NCBI RefSeq assembly: GCF_031755915.1
Contig: NC_083379.1
Location: forward strand, 17,159,501 to 17,223,500
Origin: Ziziphus jujuba
Taxonomy: Eukaryota > Streptophyta > Magnoliopsida > Rosales > Rhamnaceae
DNA length: 64,000 bases
Direction of reading: 5' to 3'
The position numbers and the translations under genes were made by a program. The notes below the pieces were generated by a model. That model had not been told where the DNA came from and ran no database searches. It saw nothing but the letters and a program-made list of their open reading frames with translations. Positions 26,219-37,210 of this stretch are shown piece by piece (the first letter of the stretch is position 1; every line of letters starts with the position of its first letter).

Positions 26219-29159
26219 ATGCCTTTTTTTTTTATTAAAAATATGTGGCAGGCTACAAATAAAGACAAATTGTCATACATTGAGCAGCTTCAGTATGCTA
26301 TCAATCATACCAAAGATGCTATTGATGATAGAATTTTGATCAAAAGAAATAAACTCTACAAGGAATTTAGCTTTAGCCCTCGATTCAAAGACAAAATGCC
26401 TTGCCAAAGGGAAGTTGTATTCCAAATTCACCCCAATAGAGTTCTATCGCTCTTCTTAACATCCTTGGATTGGGCTAAGTGAGAAGATTCTAAACCTGTC
26501 AAGTTATGGCCTGTTACACCTCCAGAGTGGATTACATGGGTGGATCTTCTTGAACTTTATTATGGCAGTACCTAGAAAAAATCTAGAATTTATATCACGA
26601 TATGTCTATCCTGTCTTGACATTCCATGCAACAAAGGCCATATTGTAGCAGCACTTTGTTTTTGGTCTTCTGTTTCCAATGTTTTTTCTTTTAGGTTTGG
26701 GATGATGACACCGACCTTGATGGATCTAGCTGTTCTGCTCGGCCGTAGACCTCATGGCAAACTTCTATCCATTACTGCTCTATCTCAAGATGACATGCTA
26801 CATTATGATGAAGCTAACTTCCCAAAGCATGAATCTTCTTACAACCATTTTCTGAAGAACATCCAAGGCAGAGACAAACCACCCTCGAATTAGAAACACC
26901 TTTCTTTTATTCTTTTCTGGTTGTACAGGTACATCTTTTGCGTGCCTTCAATGCAGGTGACAAAAGGGTACATTCACATAGTTGAAGCCCTTACTGTTAG
27001 TTCACCCTATGCATTTGGGTCGCTTGTTCTTGGTCACCTGTATAAGAGAACCAACAATGTCGTCAATGCTAAAATGGACCCACATCATGTCGGTCCTCTA
27101 TGGATATTGTAACTTTGGCTCCATGCTTATTTTCCTGAGAAGAGGCCATCTCTATCCACAAGTTAACCCAATACACGCCTAGGCCATCCAATCCTACAAA
27201 ATGGTTTGTAGAGACATTCAGCCAAAGATTGCTTTGATTTCTTCTACTTCACGGACCATCGGGTTCTGGAAACTTTTATGGTGCTAATCAGATATCCTTT
27301 TCTTCCTTTTTGGTTGAGTACTACACTTAATCCTTGATAGGACATAGAGAAAAACCCTCCATTAATGAAAACTTTTAAAATTATTTGGTCCAGCATGCTG
27401 ATCAATCGAGATCTTCCTTTTAGTCAAAAATTCAAATCCAATCAGTATGATGCAGAATTCTACTGTCCAAACCTCATGGCTCGACATTTTAGTATTTGCC
27501 AAGCTATTCCTGTATCATGGGTATCTTCTCATAATCTTTGTTCCACAGATCGGCCATCTTTTTCCTCAATTGACAAATTTAAGAAATGCAATACTACCTT
27601 CAAGCAATTCAGTTATTCTTTTAAGTACAGCATCTTTTTGTCTAATCCTAATACCACTTGGAACTTCAACGATTGGTGGACTAAGATTGCAAATGCTATG
27701 TTTAGATGTCCTGCTGAGGATGTTGCCATCCGCGTCTTTTCCAAACACAATCCCACCACCAAGACTATCGATGGTCATTCCTCGTAAATAGTGGATTCAT
27801 TTTTGCCTCCACATTCCAACCAATCTCTAGACATTAGTAAGTTTTATACAAAGAAACAACCTTTAACAAATGTGGTTTTGCTTGAAATAACTGTTTTACT
27901 TTTGTAGATTATTCATCTGACATTCAACTTTTATCCCCTTCGACTGTCGATGAAACAATTTCCAAAAAATAGAAAAAGTGGAACAAACCTATACCCCGAA
28001 TCAGGTATAACTTAGCACGTTTAATGCGGTTTTAGTTTTATTTATACTAAAACTAACGTTTTTGAATAAATACAGAAAAAACCACATCAGGCACGTGAAG
28101 ATAAAAGGCTATCATCCAATCTTCTCAAGGTAATCAATCTCCAACAAATGATATGCATAGTGATATTATTAATGTGGAGGTAAGTCACCTTTGGACTTTT
28201 CTTTCCACTATTCGTACATGTCAACTCATTAAATTTCTTTGGAACATTATCGAATGGCCAAAATTTGGATAAACACTCTCCTTCTCCTTTGGTCGAATCT
28301 TCTATTTTGCCTTTGGTGCCTCCGACCTCGTTTGCTATTCGCAAACTTTCCTTCGTCATGACAAGAAATAAATCCAAGGTAATTTTTTCTTGCTTACACT
28401 TCAAGTTATCTCAAATGTTGAAATAATTTTCTATATCTATTATTCTATGATGCAGGAATCTTTCATTTTTCTGGCTAAATTTGACCTTGGAGAGAATACC
28501 TTCCTTGATTTTGATGACCTTCTTGAACCAGTCTCGCCTACTCCAACCATAGAAACTCCAGTTGTCACTCAGTGGAAAGCACACAATTCTGAAATTAAAA
28601 AAATCTGAAAAGCTTTTGACTATGTTGTTAGCTTTTTCAAAGGAAGTTTTAAGGCCTTAACTAAAGATGAAGCACAAGAAGAACTAGACAAGTCATTCGG
28701 CATCATCAGCAACATTTCTTTACTAAATGCTAATTCCGGTCTTGTGCCTCTAAGAACCATGCTTTTTTTCATCAAGATGTGGATTCCTTTTTATCTGCAC
28801 AGTGGGATATTGACGTGGTCGAAAAACTTTCCACTTCTTTTTCTAATCTCCAAGCTAATTTTGCTTTTTTGTATGCTGACCATTCTACAAAAAAGCAAGA
28901 AGCCAATACTATAGCTATTAAGATTGAAGAGTTGAAGGAAAAACTATCCACTACAGAAGCTAGTTTTAGGGAAAAGGTCAATCATGCCAAGAACTCATCT
29001 ACTCAAACTGCTTCTGTCAAAGAGAAAATTATCAATACCAAAGAGAAGATCAAAGCAACTAGAAATAAGAGATTTCAAGTTGAAGAAACTATCCAGCATT
29101 GTAATGGTTTATGGGAAGCTTTCAAAAAAATAGCTTATAATATATTTGGAGAGCAGTAG
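26219..29159 (+). pseudogene. Antisense plant-mobile-domain (PMD/aminotransferase-like) ORF of the Tat-type element, with introns
   Basis: It lies on the strand opposite to gag-pol, between integrase and the 3' LTR. Pieces: 26240-26480; about 26490-26900 with FWSSVSNVF..RFGMMTPTLMDLA.LLG; 26926-27180 with GPLWIL.LWLHAYFPE; 27365-27787 with LINRDLPF..AEFYCPNLMARHFSICQAIPV; and a C-terminal coiled coil at 28779-29159 ending FGEQ. These motifs are those of the plant mobile domain. Stops mostly look like decay (the TAA at 27110-27112 replaces the Gln codon CAA in the LWILQLW-type motif). GT-AG introns are visible, for example 27837-27907 (GTAAGT...TTTTGTAG) and 28379-28455. Extra antisense ORFs of this kind are known in Tat elements; their function in the element is unknown. 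Confidence 0.75.
27837..27907 (+). other. Predicted intron in the antisense PMD ORF
   Basis: GTAAGT donor and TTTTGTAG acceptor, 71 bases, AT-rich. A similar one lies at 28379-28455 (AAG|GTAATT ... ATGCAG|GAATC, 77 bases). Confidence 0.6.
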
Positions 29160-29738
29160 CCTTTTTTTTTTTTTTGTATGATGTTTTCTTCTCCAGATAT
29201 TGTTTTATTTTGTTTTGTTAGACCAGTCTATCGAAATTTATGACTTCTTAATAAATTTATTTCTTATCCATTTTTTAGCCAAACAATTGTATCTTCTCCA
29301 GTTTATTAATTCTTGTTTGAGATTGGCAATGAAATTCATCTTATGCCTGAGTTTTTCGAACTCAGCCTATAACAGTTATATTTTACTAGCAGCCAACATT
29401 GGCCAAGCCATATACAAAAATAAAAAATAATGGCAGTGAAAATTTCAGCCCTAAACTTTATTAATGCTAAATGATATAATGAGTGCAAGACTTAATCTCT
29501 TATTTAATACACCTAACTAATTTCTTTTGCCTTTGTTGTTTTATGAGCTTCCCAACTACTTGGGTAAAATTTCTTTAAGAAGTGGCCATTGATCGTTTTG
29601 GAATGCTTTGTACAATTAATGTCCTGAGGTTGATATGCTTAATTTCCTAATATTTTGGTGATAGTGAACGGGTCCTTCCTAGGTAGGAGACCATTTACCA
29701 TATTTTAGATCTTTGGAACCAATTGGTAGGATTGCTTT
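29160..29738. other. Spacer between antisense ORF and integrase of the Tat-type element
   Basis: AT-rich sequence with a T run at 29161-29175. A short frame at 29200-29430 shows no recognisable domain. The minus-strand integrase tail begins here. Confidence 0.5.
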
Positions 29739-30660
29739 CTACACTAAGTCCCCTTCTCCGAAGTCCTTGAATTGCACCCTCTTGTTATACACTCTTGCCA
29801 CAACTTTCTTTTGTACTTGGAGATGATACAATGCAGCCAATCTTACTTCGTCCAATTCTTCTATCTCTTGCATCATGGCTTGACTATATACAGTGGGAGT
29901 AAGATTGTGTTGTTGGGCAATCCGTAGAGACCTCACAGTTACTTCCATGTATAGAATAACATTGTGCCCACACGTTAATACGAAAGGTGTGGTTCCAGTA
30001 CCAGATCTTTTTTATGTCCGATAAGCCTACAAAGTTTCAGATAGCAAGTTGTACCAATCCTTTAGATTGTCATCTACCATTTTTTCTAAAATGCTTTTCA
30101 GGACTTTATTTGTTGCCTCGGCCTGACCATTAGCCTGAGCAAAATATGGGGTTGAATGAGTAAGCTTGATTCTATATTCCTTGGCAAATGTTTCAACTGC
30201 CTCACTAGTAAATACTATTCGACGATCAGCAGTAGTAGTTTATTGTATGTTGGACCTGTGGATTATATCCTTTTTGATGAATTTGATCACATTGGCTTGG
30301 TTCAAAGTTTTTTGGTCATGCCTCGGCCCAGTTAGTGAAGTAGTTAGTGGTGACTATGATGAACATATGCTACTTGCTCGATGGAGGATACACCTTGTCA
30401 ATCAAATCCATAACTTAACCTTGAATGGCCAAGGCTTAATTATGGGATTGAACGGTACGGTTGGGATGTGTTATACTAGACCATGATGTTGGTAAGCCGT
30501 ACACCCTTTAGCTTATTTAATGTAGTCAGATAGGATATTTGGCTAATAATAGCCATGTTTTCTTATCAACCACTTCATTTTTGTTCTTGCTTGGTGCGCA
30601 CCATAGATACCTTCATGCACCTCAGCCATTACCAACATTGCTTCATGTTTGCCCAAGCAT
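29739..30660 (-). pseudogene. Integrase remnant of the Tat-type element
   Basis: The clearest block is 29739-29948: LRIAQQHNLTPT, a helix with EIEELDEVRLAALY, then VQKKVVARVYNKRVQ and FGEGDLV, typical of the C-terminal part of Tat-lineage integrases. The catalytic core upstream (about 29950-30660 on the minus strand) is read only in pieces and is broken by stops and frameshifts. Confidence 0.75.
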
Positions 30661-30661
30661 T

Positions 30662-31700
30662 TCAATAGTAAGTCATCTGACCTTTCTTATATAACTGCTT
30701 ATCAAATAAGATATATTGAACTGCTCTTAGGTGAGTCTTTCTATCAATCTTTTCATTGGGGTTCTCTATGTATTTTACCAATTGAAATCTCCAACCATTT
30801 TCATCTATCTCTACATAAAAGATATCTCCCATTGTGAATCTTTCCTTTAATGTTGAGAGATTCCTCATTCGTATACTTATGACTTTCTCTATCAACTCAG
30901 TTGGAATGTGTACTCTTAAAGCTAACCAGACCATCTCGTTGGCCTCAAAATTCAATTCCCTTGGTACATGTGAATGATTACATCATCAAAACTCTATATG
31001 AGTTGATTTGCCACCATGTAATATTTAGATAAGGCCAACTATGACAACTGTATTCACATCAAATGGATGATCAACCAAAAAGTCTACTAAAGATTGTCCT
31101 TTCACTGTTTTTTGGGACATGTACTTAAATGCAAATTTTGACAATGCTATTGCCATTTACCAATTCATCCTCTAATAATGGGTTTTGATAATATACTTGA
31201 TTAAGTCAGTTTGAGAAATAATAAACACCCCAATTGGTAATATGTAGTGTCGTAACTTTGTTGCTGTAAAATACAGTGCCAAGCATAACCTCTCTATAGG
31301 AGAGTACTTTAGCTCATTTGATGTGAGAATTCTACTGAATTAATATACAGCTTGCTCTTTTCTAAGTTCATTATCTTGGGCCAGCAGATAGCCAATAGAA
31401 TTTTCTTTGGTAGAAATATAAAGTTTGGGTGGCTAGTTTTTCTATGGAGGCATAATGACAGGTGGTTTTGCCAGGTATTCTTTTATTTGATCAAATGCCT
31501 CTTGATGATGACTTTTCTATTTAAATTCTTCCTCATTTTTCAATTTTAGTAACTCTGAGAAAGGTTGAATTCTCCCAGATGTGTTAGAGATGAATCTTCT
31601 AAGGAAGTTAATCTTTCCAATAAGACTTTGTAGTTCCTTTTTATTCCGAGGCAATTTGGTTTCCAAAATTGCCCAAGCTTTATTTTTGTCAACCTCAACG
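30662..31700 (-). pseudogene. RNase H and linker remnant of the Tat-type element
   Basis: 30662-30955 encodes a linker found between RNase H and integrase in Tat elements (W.FQLVKYIENPNEKIDRKT, then AVQYILFDKQLYKK). Upstream to about 31700 are RNase H scraps in more than one frame. Residues of the active site could not be followed with confidence. Confidence 0.65.
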
Positions 31701-31713
31701 CTCCTTTCATGGA

Positions 31714-32638
31714 CTAGAAATCTAGAAAGTTAAATGCAGAGTCACCAAATGCACATTTCAGAAGATTCATCTTCAACTTGTGTTTTCTCATCCTGTTGAA
31801 TGCCTTTCCCAAATCAGCCACATGATCTTTCATGAGATCTGACTTCACAATGACATCATTAATATAAACCTCTAGGATATGTCCAATAATATCATGGAAG
31901 ATTGCATTCATTGCTCTTTGGTATGTAGCTCCTACATTCTTCAGACCAAATGACATGACGACCCATTCGAATGTGCCTATTGCACCTGGGCATAGAAAAG
32001 GCTGTCTTTGGCACATCCTTTTCTGCGATGAACATCTAATTATACCTAGAATGTCCATCCATGAAAGAAAGAATTACATGCTTGGCTACTCCATCCATAA
32101 GTAAATCGATCACTAGCATAGGATACTCATCTTTGGGTGTAGCCAAATTCAAATTTTGGAAATCAATACACACTTTGAGCTTTCCATTCTTCTTCACCAT
32201 TGGGACTACATTAAATAACCACTCTACATATTGAGCTGTCCTGATGAAGCCGGCCTTAACCAATCTCTCGATTTCTTCTTTCACCTTAAGTGTGACCTCT
32301 GGTGACATTTTCCTTGGTGGTTATTTATGTGGCCAAAATCCTTTCTTGATTAGAAAACAATGTTCTACCAATTTTCTATCCAGGCCAAGCATTTCATGGT
32401 AGTCCCATGCACAACAATCTTTAAACTCCTTCAAAAGTTCAATTGTCTCAGCCCGTAAATCAACTTGCAATAAGCCGCTTTCAAATGTTGGCCTAGAATC
32501 CTCATCACTGTCCAAGTTCACTTCTATTAGTGGATCTTGAACCTTGGCCTTGGAGTTGTCCATCTTAGTTAGTGTCAATTGAATCTCATCGAAGATGGAC
32601 TTATCATCAATACTGGAATCACTCTCCATAATACATTC
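31714..32638 (-). pseudogene. Reverse transcriptase remnant of the Tat-type element
   Basis: Blocks on the minus strand: 32629-32321 ends CCAWDYHEMLGLD; 32308-32036 with ERLVKAGFIR and VCIDFQNLN; 32058-31714 with GTFEWVVMSFGLKNVGATYQR. FGLKN.GATYQR is diagnostic of the Tat/Athila branch as against the chromovirus form FGL.NAP.TF. The catalytic box reads YINDVIVKS where YIDD is expected, a G-to-A change that removes a metal-binding Asp. A frameshift separates the first two blocks. The upstream continuation lies beyond the nested element, at 41705. Confidence 0.85.
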
Positions 32639-33764
32639 TGATATGAACCTAGGACGACCTACACCTAAACCTGTATTATATTAGTCCGGATCTAATTATG
32701 GTTAAATTCTAACGGTCACCTCAATCCCTAACCAACCTGTGATTAAAAACCTTGGCATAATGAAGACACCACAATAGGTGATGGATATCCTATTGATAAG
32801 TCAAACTAAAACACTCTTTCACTAATGGTGTTTTAGGTGTTCAAAGAGAATAAAGAGAATTCAATCTCACAAATAATTTTCTGTATGAATAATGTACTGA
32901 ATATTATTGATAAAACAAACCTTTAAATAGGCTGAAAATGTTACAAAATAAAACCCTAGAAACTAAGAGAAAATCGGCCAGCATTAGGAAACTAAAGTGT
33001 TGGCCTAAATTTGCAACCTTTCCTCATCTTAATTTGATTAATTAATTCCTTTATTTGAATTAGGAATTAATTAATTTACAACCAAAATAATAAAATTCTA
33101 ACTTTCCTAAAGTTATTTGTCTAGCAAAAAAACAAATAAAAACCAAAATTAAAGGTAATTTTCTAAAACAAAAAGTAGAAATCAAATTAGGAAACTAAAA
33201 TACTATAGTTTTGACTAAGTTGTCTTTGACCAATCTTTGACCGATTTAAGATCCAAATAAGCTTCCATATGCCTTATAGGATTCAAATAGGATTAACATG
33301 GAGTCCCACACATTTCCCTTTCTTGGATAAAAAAGAAAATGCTAGCTCAGCAAAATACAGTAAAGCCAGCAAATAATACAGCAAAACCGACCAATTTCTC
33401 TCTCATGCTCACAAGCCCTAAATGACCATGTTAGCTTCGATCTTAACCAGTTCCCATGAATTATTAATGATATCAAGTGAATTTAAGAAGATTTTAACCC
33501 ATTTCTTGTTGCCCGGAATTCATAAATGCACCAAAACTGCTACCCGAGTTCGCATCGGCTTCCACCGCGTAAATGCTTAAAACAGGCCTTGTATCTTGAA
33601 GTATGGATAAGCCCTTTTGAGAATGGATTACTCCCTATATAAAGGCAGCCAGGTTGTCCTTAAACTTCTTAGCTTGAGCACTAGTGATTGGCCCAGTCTT
33701 CATCCGTATCGGATCAACACCCCAATGGATTGTTAGTTGTGCGGGCTCGGGCGAATTCTCATCA
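32639..33764 (-). repeat. 3' LTR of the minus-strand CRM-like element
   Basis: On the minus strand it runs TGATGAGAATTC ... CATATCA (one substitution in the usual CGTATCA end). Length is 1126 bp. The integrase frame enters it, see 33635-33910. Confidence 0.9.
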
Positions 33765-33910
33765 TTCCCCTCCTCTTGAAAAGGATTTGCCCTCACATCA
33801 AAGTCATCACCTGCAGCAAAAAGAGATAAATCAGCAACATTAAATGTAGCACTAACATTATCCTCACCCGGTAAATCAACTTTGTAAGCATTGTTATTAA
33901 TCCGTTTCAA
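33635..33910 (-). pseudogene. Integrase C-terminal tail overlapping the LTR
   Basis: NNNAYKVDLPGEDNVSATF, NVADLSLFAAGDD and NPFQEEGND are followed, inside the LTR (33764 down), by WGVDPIRMKTGPITSAQAKKF. This 3' extension of integrase into the LTR, with the TGPIT(R/S)A tail, matches what is known of plant CRM elements, where the C-terminal CR motif is linked to centromere targeting. Here it is open for 91 codons. The upstream link to the integrase core is broken by stops near 33960-34020. Confidence 0.8.
33765..33778 (-). other. Polypurine tract of the minus-strand CRM-like element
   Basis: Read on the minus strand, CAAGAGGAGGGGAA immediately precedes the LTR start; it is identical to the tract of the element at 18238-24147. 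Confidence 0.88.
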
Positions 33911-34101
33911 AACTTGAAAAGGTCAATTTCCACGCGGCATAGGCTTAGACTTCCTTTGTTTGGGAAACCTCTCCTTCATTAAGTGAAACCAAACCCAATA
34001 TCCAAGTTCAAAAACAACTTTTTTTGGGCCTTAATTAGCACTCTTTGCATATTGCTCAGTCCTCCTCTCAATATTCACCTTTGTTTTCTCATGAATTTGC
34101 T

Positions 34102-34641
34102 TTACAAATCAGCTTTTTGTTTTCCATCTAGATTAGCATGTTTACTTAAAGGTAAATATGTTAAATCTAATGAAGTCAAAGGATTAAACCCATAAACAAT
34201 TTCAAAAGGAGTAAGTTTAGTCACTGAATGCAAAGACCTATTATAAGCAAATTCAACATGTGGCAAACATTCCTCCCAAGTTCTCAGATTTCTACTAATT
34301 AATGCTCTCAACAATGCAAACAAAGTCCTATTCACTACTTCAGTTTGTCCATCAATTTGTGGATGATAAGTAGTTGAAAATAAAAGCTTAATACCTAACT
34401 TAGCCCACAAAGTTTTCCAAAAATAACTTAAGAACTTAGCATCTTTATCCGAAACAGTAGTCCTAGGCATTCTATGCAATCTCACAATTTCTTTGAAAAA
34501 TAAATTAGCAACATTAGATGCATCATCAGTTTTATTAAATGCAATAAAATGTGCCATCTTAGAAAATCTATCAACAATAAAAAATATTGAATCCTTACCT
34601 GTCCTAGACCTAGGCAAACCAAGAATAAAATCCATAGACAA
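34102..34641 (-). pseudogene. Integrase catalytic core of the minus-strand CRM-like element
   Basis: An open frame of 179 codons with the retroviral-type DD35E triad: Asp4 in MSMDFI, Asp65 in VSDKDAKF and Glu101 in GQTEVVNR, with 35 residues between the last two. Also present are RFSKMAHF and [12 protein letters not shown]. This is the best-preserved enzyme core of the whole nest. The HHCC zinc finger upstream (about 34770-34860 region) is frameshifted, and the frame ends before the GPF module, so the protein is incomplete. Confidence 0.88.
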
Positions 34642-34769
34642 ATCTACAATCTACCCAAGGATAGGAAGGAATCGGCAATGGATGGTACAACCAGTGGGGT
34701 TTCAATGTGGACTTGGTCTTTCAACATTTCAAACATCTTTCACATATTCTCTTAAGATCTCTCTTCATG

Positions 34770-35345
34770 TTAGGCCAATAAATATTCTTGCAGCAAGGAT
34801 AAAGTTTTAAAAACACCAAAATGACCCATTAAAACACTCCCATGACCTTCCCGAACAAGTAACTCCCTAATTTTATAACTAGGCACACAAAGTTTGTTTT
34901 CCCTAAACAAATACCCCACAAAAATGTAAAATTTATTAAAACCACATTTTGAACAGGTCCTAAATATTTCTCCAAAGTCACTACGATGTTCATACAATTC
35001 TTTTATTTCTTCAAATCCGAGCAATCTAGCATCCAAGGTAAAAAAGAGTGCATACCTATGGGATAATGCATAAGTGACCACATTTTCCTTACCTTTATTG
35101 AAGTGGATGACATAAGAAAATGTTTCAACGAATTCAATCCACTTAGTATGCCTTCGGTTAAGCTTCCCTTGGCCCTTAATGTGCTTCAAAGATTCATGAT
35201 CCGTATGGATCATAAATTCTTTTGGCATTAGATAGTGCTGCCACGTTTTCAAAGCCCTCACTAAAGCATACATCTCTTTGTCATATATCGGGTAGTTTAA
35301 TGCAGCTCCATTTATTTTTCACTAAAGTAGGATATGAGCTTTCCT
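34770..35345 (-). pseudogene. RNase H and integrase zinc-finger remnant, RNase H start deleted
   Basis: The frame 34770-35273 covers RNase H from [13 protein letters not shown] through [13 protein letters not shown] (the second-half Asp of the site) and the linker to the zinc finger. The region just upstream reads RFVK, then directly GVGIGAVLMQEG: the 50-60 residues that normally separate these motifs, including the first catalytic Asp (CDAS), are missing. RNase H would be inactive. Confidence 0.8.
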
Positions 35346-36250
35346 TCTTGCATCAAAACAGCTCCAATACCTACACCCCTTGACAAATCTTCAATAGAAA
35401 CTAGCCTAACCATGAAAGCTTCTCAGTTGGGTGATAGATGTTGGTGTCACCACTTTTGGATTGCTTGAACTTTAGGTTGATCAACTTTAATTCTTGCAGC
35501 ATTTACTACAAATCCTAGAAAAAAAAGCTCATTTTTGCAAAAATCACACTTTTTCATATTAGCAAATAATATTTCCTTCCTAAGAGTATTTTAAACTTGC
35601 CTAAGATGCCCCACATGTTCATAAAGATTTCGGCTATACACTAAAATATCATCAAAATACACAACCACAAATTTACCAATAAATGGACGCATAACATGAT
35701 TCATAAGCTTCATGAAATACTAGGTGAATTAGTTAATCCAAAAGGCATAACTAACCATTCATACAACCCATATTTAGTCTTAAATGCGGTCTTCCATTCA
35801 TCACATTCTTTCATCCTAATTTGATGGTATCCACTCTTAAGATCAATTTTAGAAAACATGTAAGTATCATGTAATTCATCAAGCATATCATCTAATTTAG
35901 GAATTGGATGTCTATATTTAATGGTGATATTATTTATAGCCCTACAATAAACACAAATTCTCCATGAACCATAGTTTTTAGGCACTAACAAAACAGGAAT
36001 AGCATATGGAGTCATACTCTCATGAATGTAACCTTTGCCTAGAAGTTCACTTACCTGTTGTTGTAGCTCATTTGTCTCCTCGGGGTTACTTCTATATGCA
36101 GGTCTATTTGGTATGGCAGTCCTGGCACAAATTCAATTTGATATTCAATCCCTGTAATGGGTGGTAATCCATTTGGAATTTCATTCGGAAAGACATTTTC
36201 AAAATCTTACAAAAGAGAAATAACTGAACTTGGCAATTTAAGTTCTTCAA
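35346..36250 (-). pseudogene. Reverse transcriptase remnant of the minus-strand CRM-like element
   Basis: 35710-36015 shows [33 protein letters not shown] and MPFGLTN. After a frameshift the catalytic box YFDDILVYS is intact (about 35645-35672), followed by the CDFCKNELFFLGFVV block (about 35500-35560). Stops and at least two frameshifts interrupt it. Confidence 0.85.
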
Positions 36251-36410
36251 GGTTAGCTTGATCATTCAAATAAGCTTCCTTAAAAATCATAACCAACAAT
36301 ATTTTCTTACCCAAGATGGCTTTATTAACATCCCCAAAACTCAAATAATATTTTTTTTCCTCTCTTTTCTTTCTTTTCCTTTCTCACTTATGGATCCAAG
36401 GATTTTTGCA

Positions 36411-37210
36411 TCACTCTCGGTTTTTGCTGGTTTTTTCTTCCCTCTCGGGTTTCTCTCTCTTCCTCACAACACTTTCGATTTTCTCATGGTTTTTCCACTC
36501 AGTTTGAGTCTTTAAATGCTTACCTTGAACAGCAAAATTGGACTTACCTTCTTGGATGGATGGTGAAGCTGTAGGTGCCACAGTAGCTTTCTCCTTGAGT
36601 TTTTTGGCCTCCTTCCTTTGTTGTATTTGTATTTGACCTCTATTCACCTCCTTGGGAGTTAATGGCTCCAGCTTGACCTTTCTATCTTTAAATCTAAAAA
36701 CAATGCAATTCTCTCGACTATAATGAGTAGCATTTTTATCAAATTGCCATGGCCTACCTAATAGAATATGTCCAGCATGCATAGGTACAACATCATACAA
36801 AACAACATCCACATATTTATCTATGGTAAATTTTATCTTGGCTTGTTTATTCACTTTCTCTCACCACTATCATTAAGCCATTGTAATCTATATGGTTTTG
36901 AATGTTTAATAGTTGTTAACCCTAATTTATCAACCACAATATTACTCATTACATTTGTACAACTTCCACTATCAACTATCATACTACAAATCTTACCTTG
37001 GATTTCACATCGGGTGTGGAAGATGTTTTCCCTTTGAATTTGATCCTCATCCTTGTATACAACCAGCACTCTCCTAGAAACCAAATTTAATTTGGTATTG
37101 GGTGCGTGTAGGGTCTCGGCTTCATCCTCAAAGTCTTCCTTTTCTTGCTTGGCTTCATCTACACTTTCCTCGCTTTCCGATTCTAGCTCACTATTACCCT
37201 TTAACACCAT
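36411..37210 (-). pseudogene. Protease and linker of the minus-strand CRM-like element
   Basis: Two frames: 37210-36851 has an acidic stretch, then IFHTRCEIQGKICSM and the active-site VDSGSCTN; 36854-36411 has HILLGRPWQF and a Lys-rich linker. A frameshift at about 36852 separates them. The DSG motif is intact. Confidence 0.85.

Noticed and set aside
34493..34810. Plus-strand ORF opposite integrase
   Set aside because: Antisense shadow of the integrase frame.
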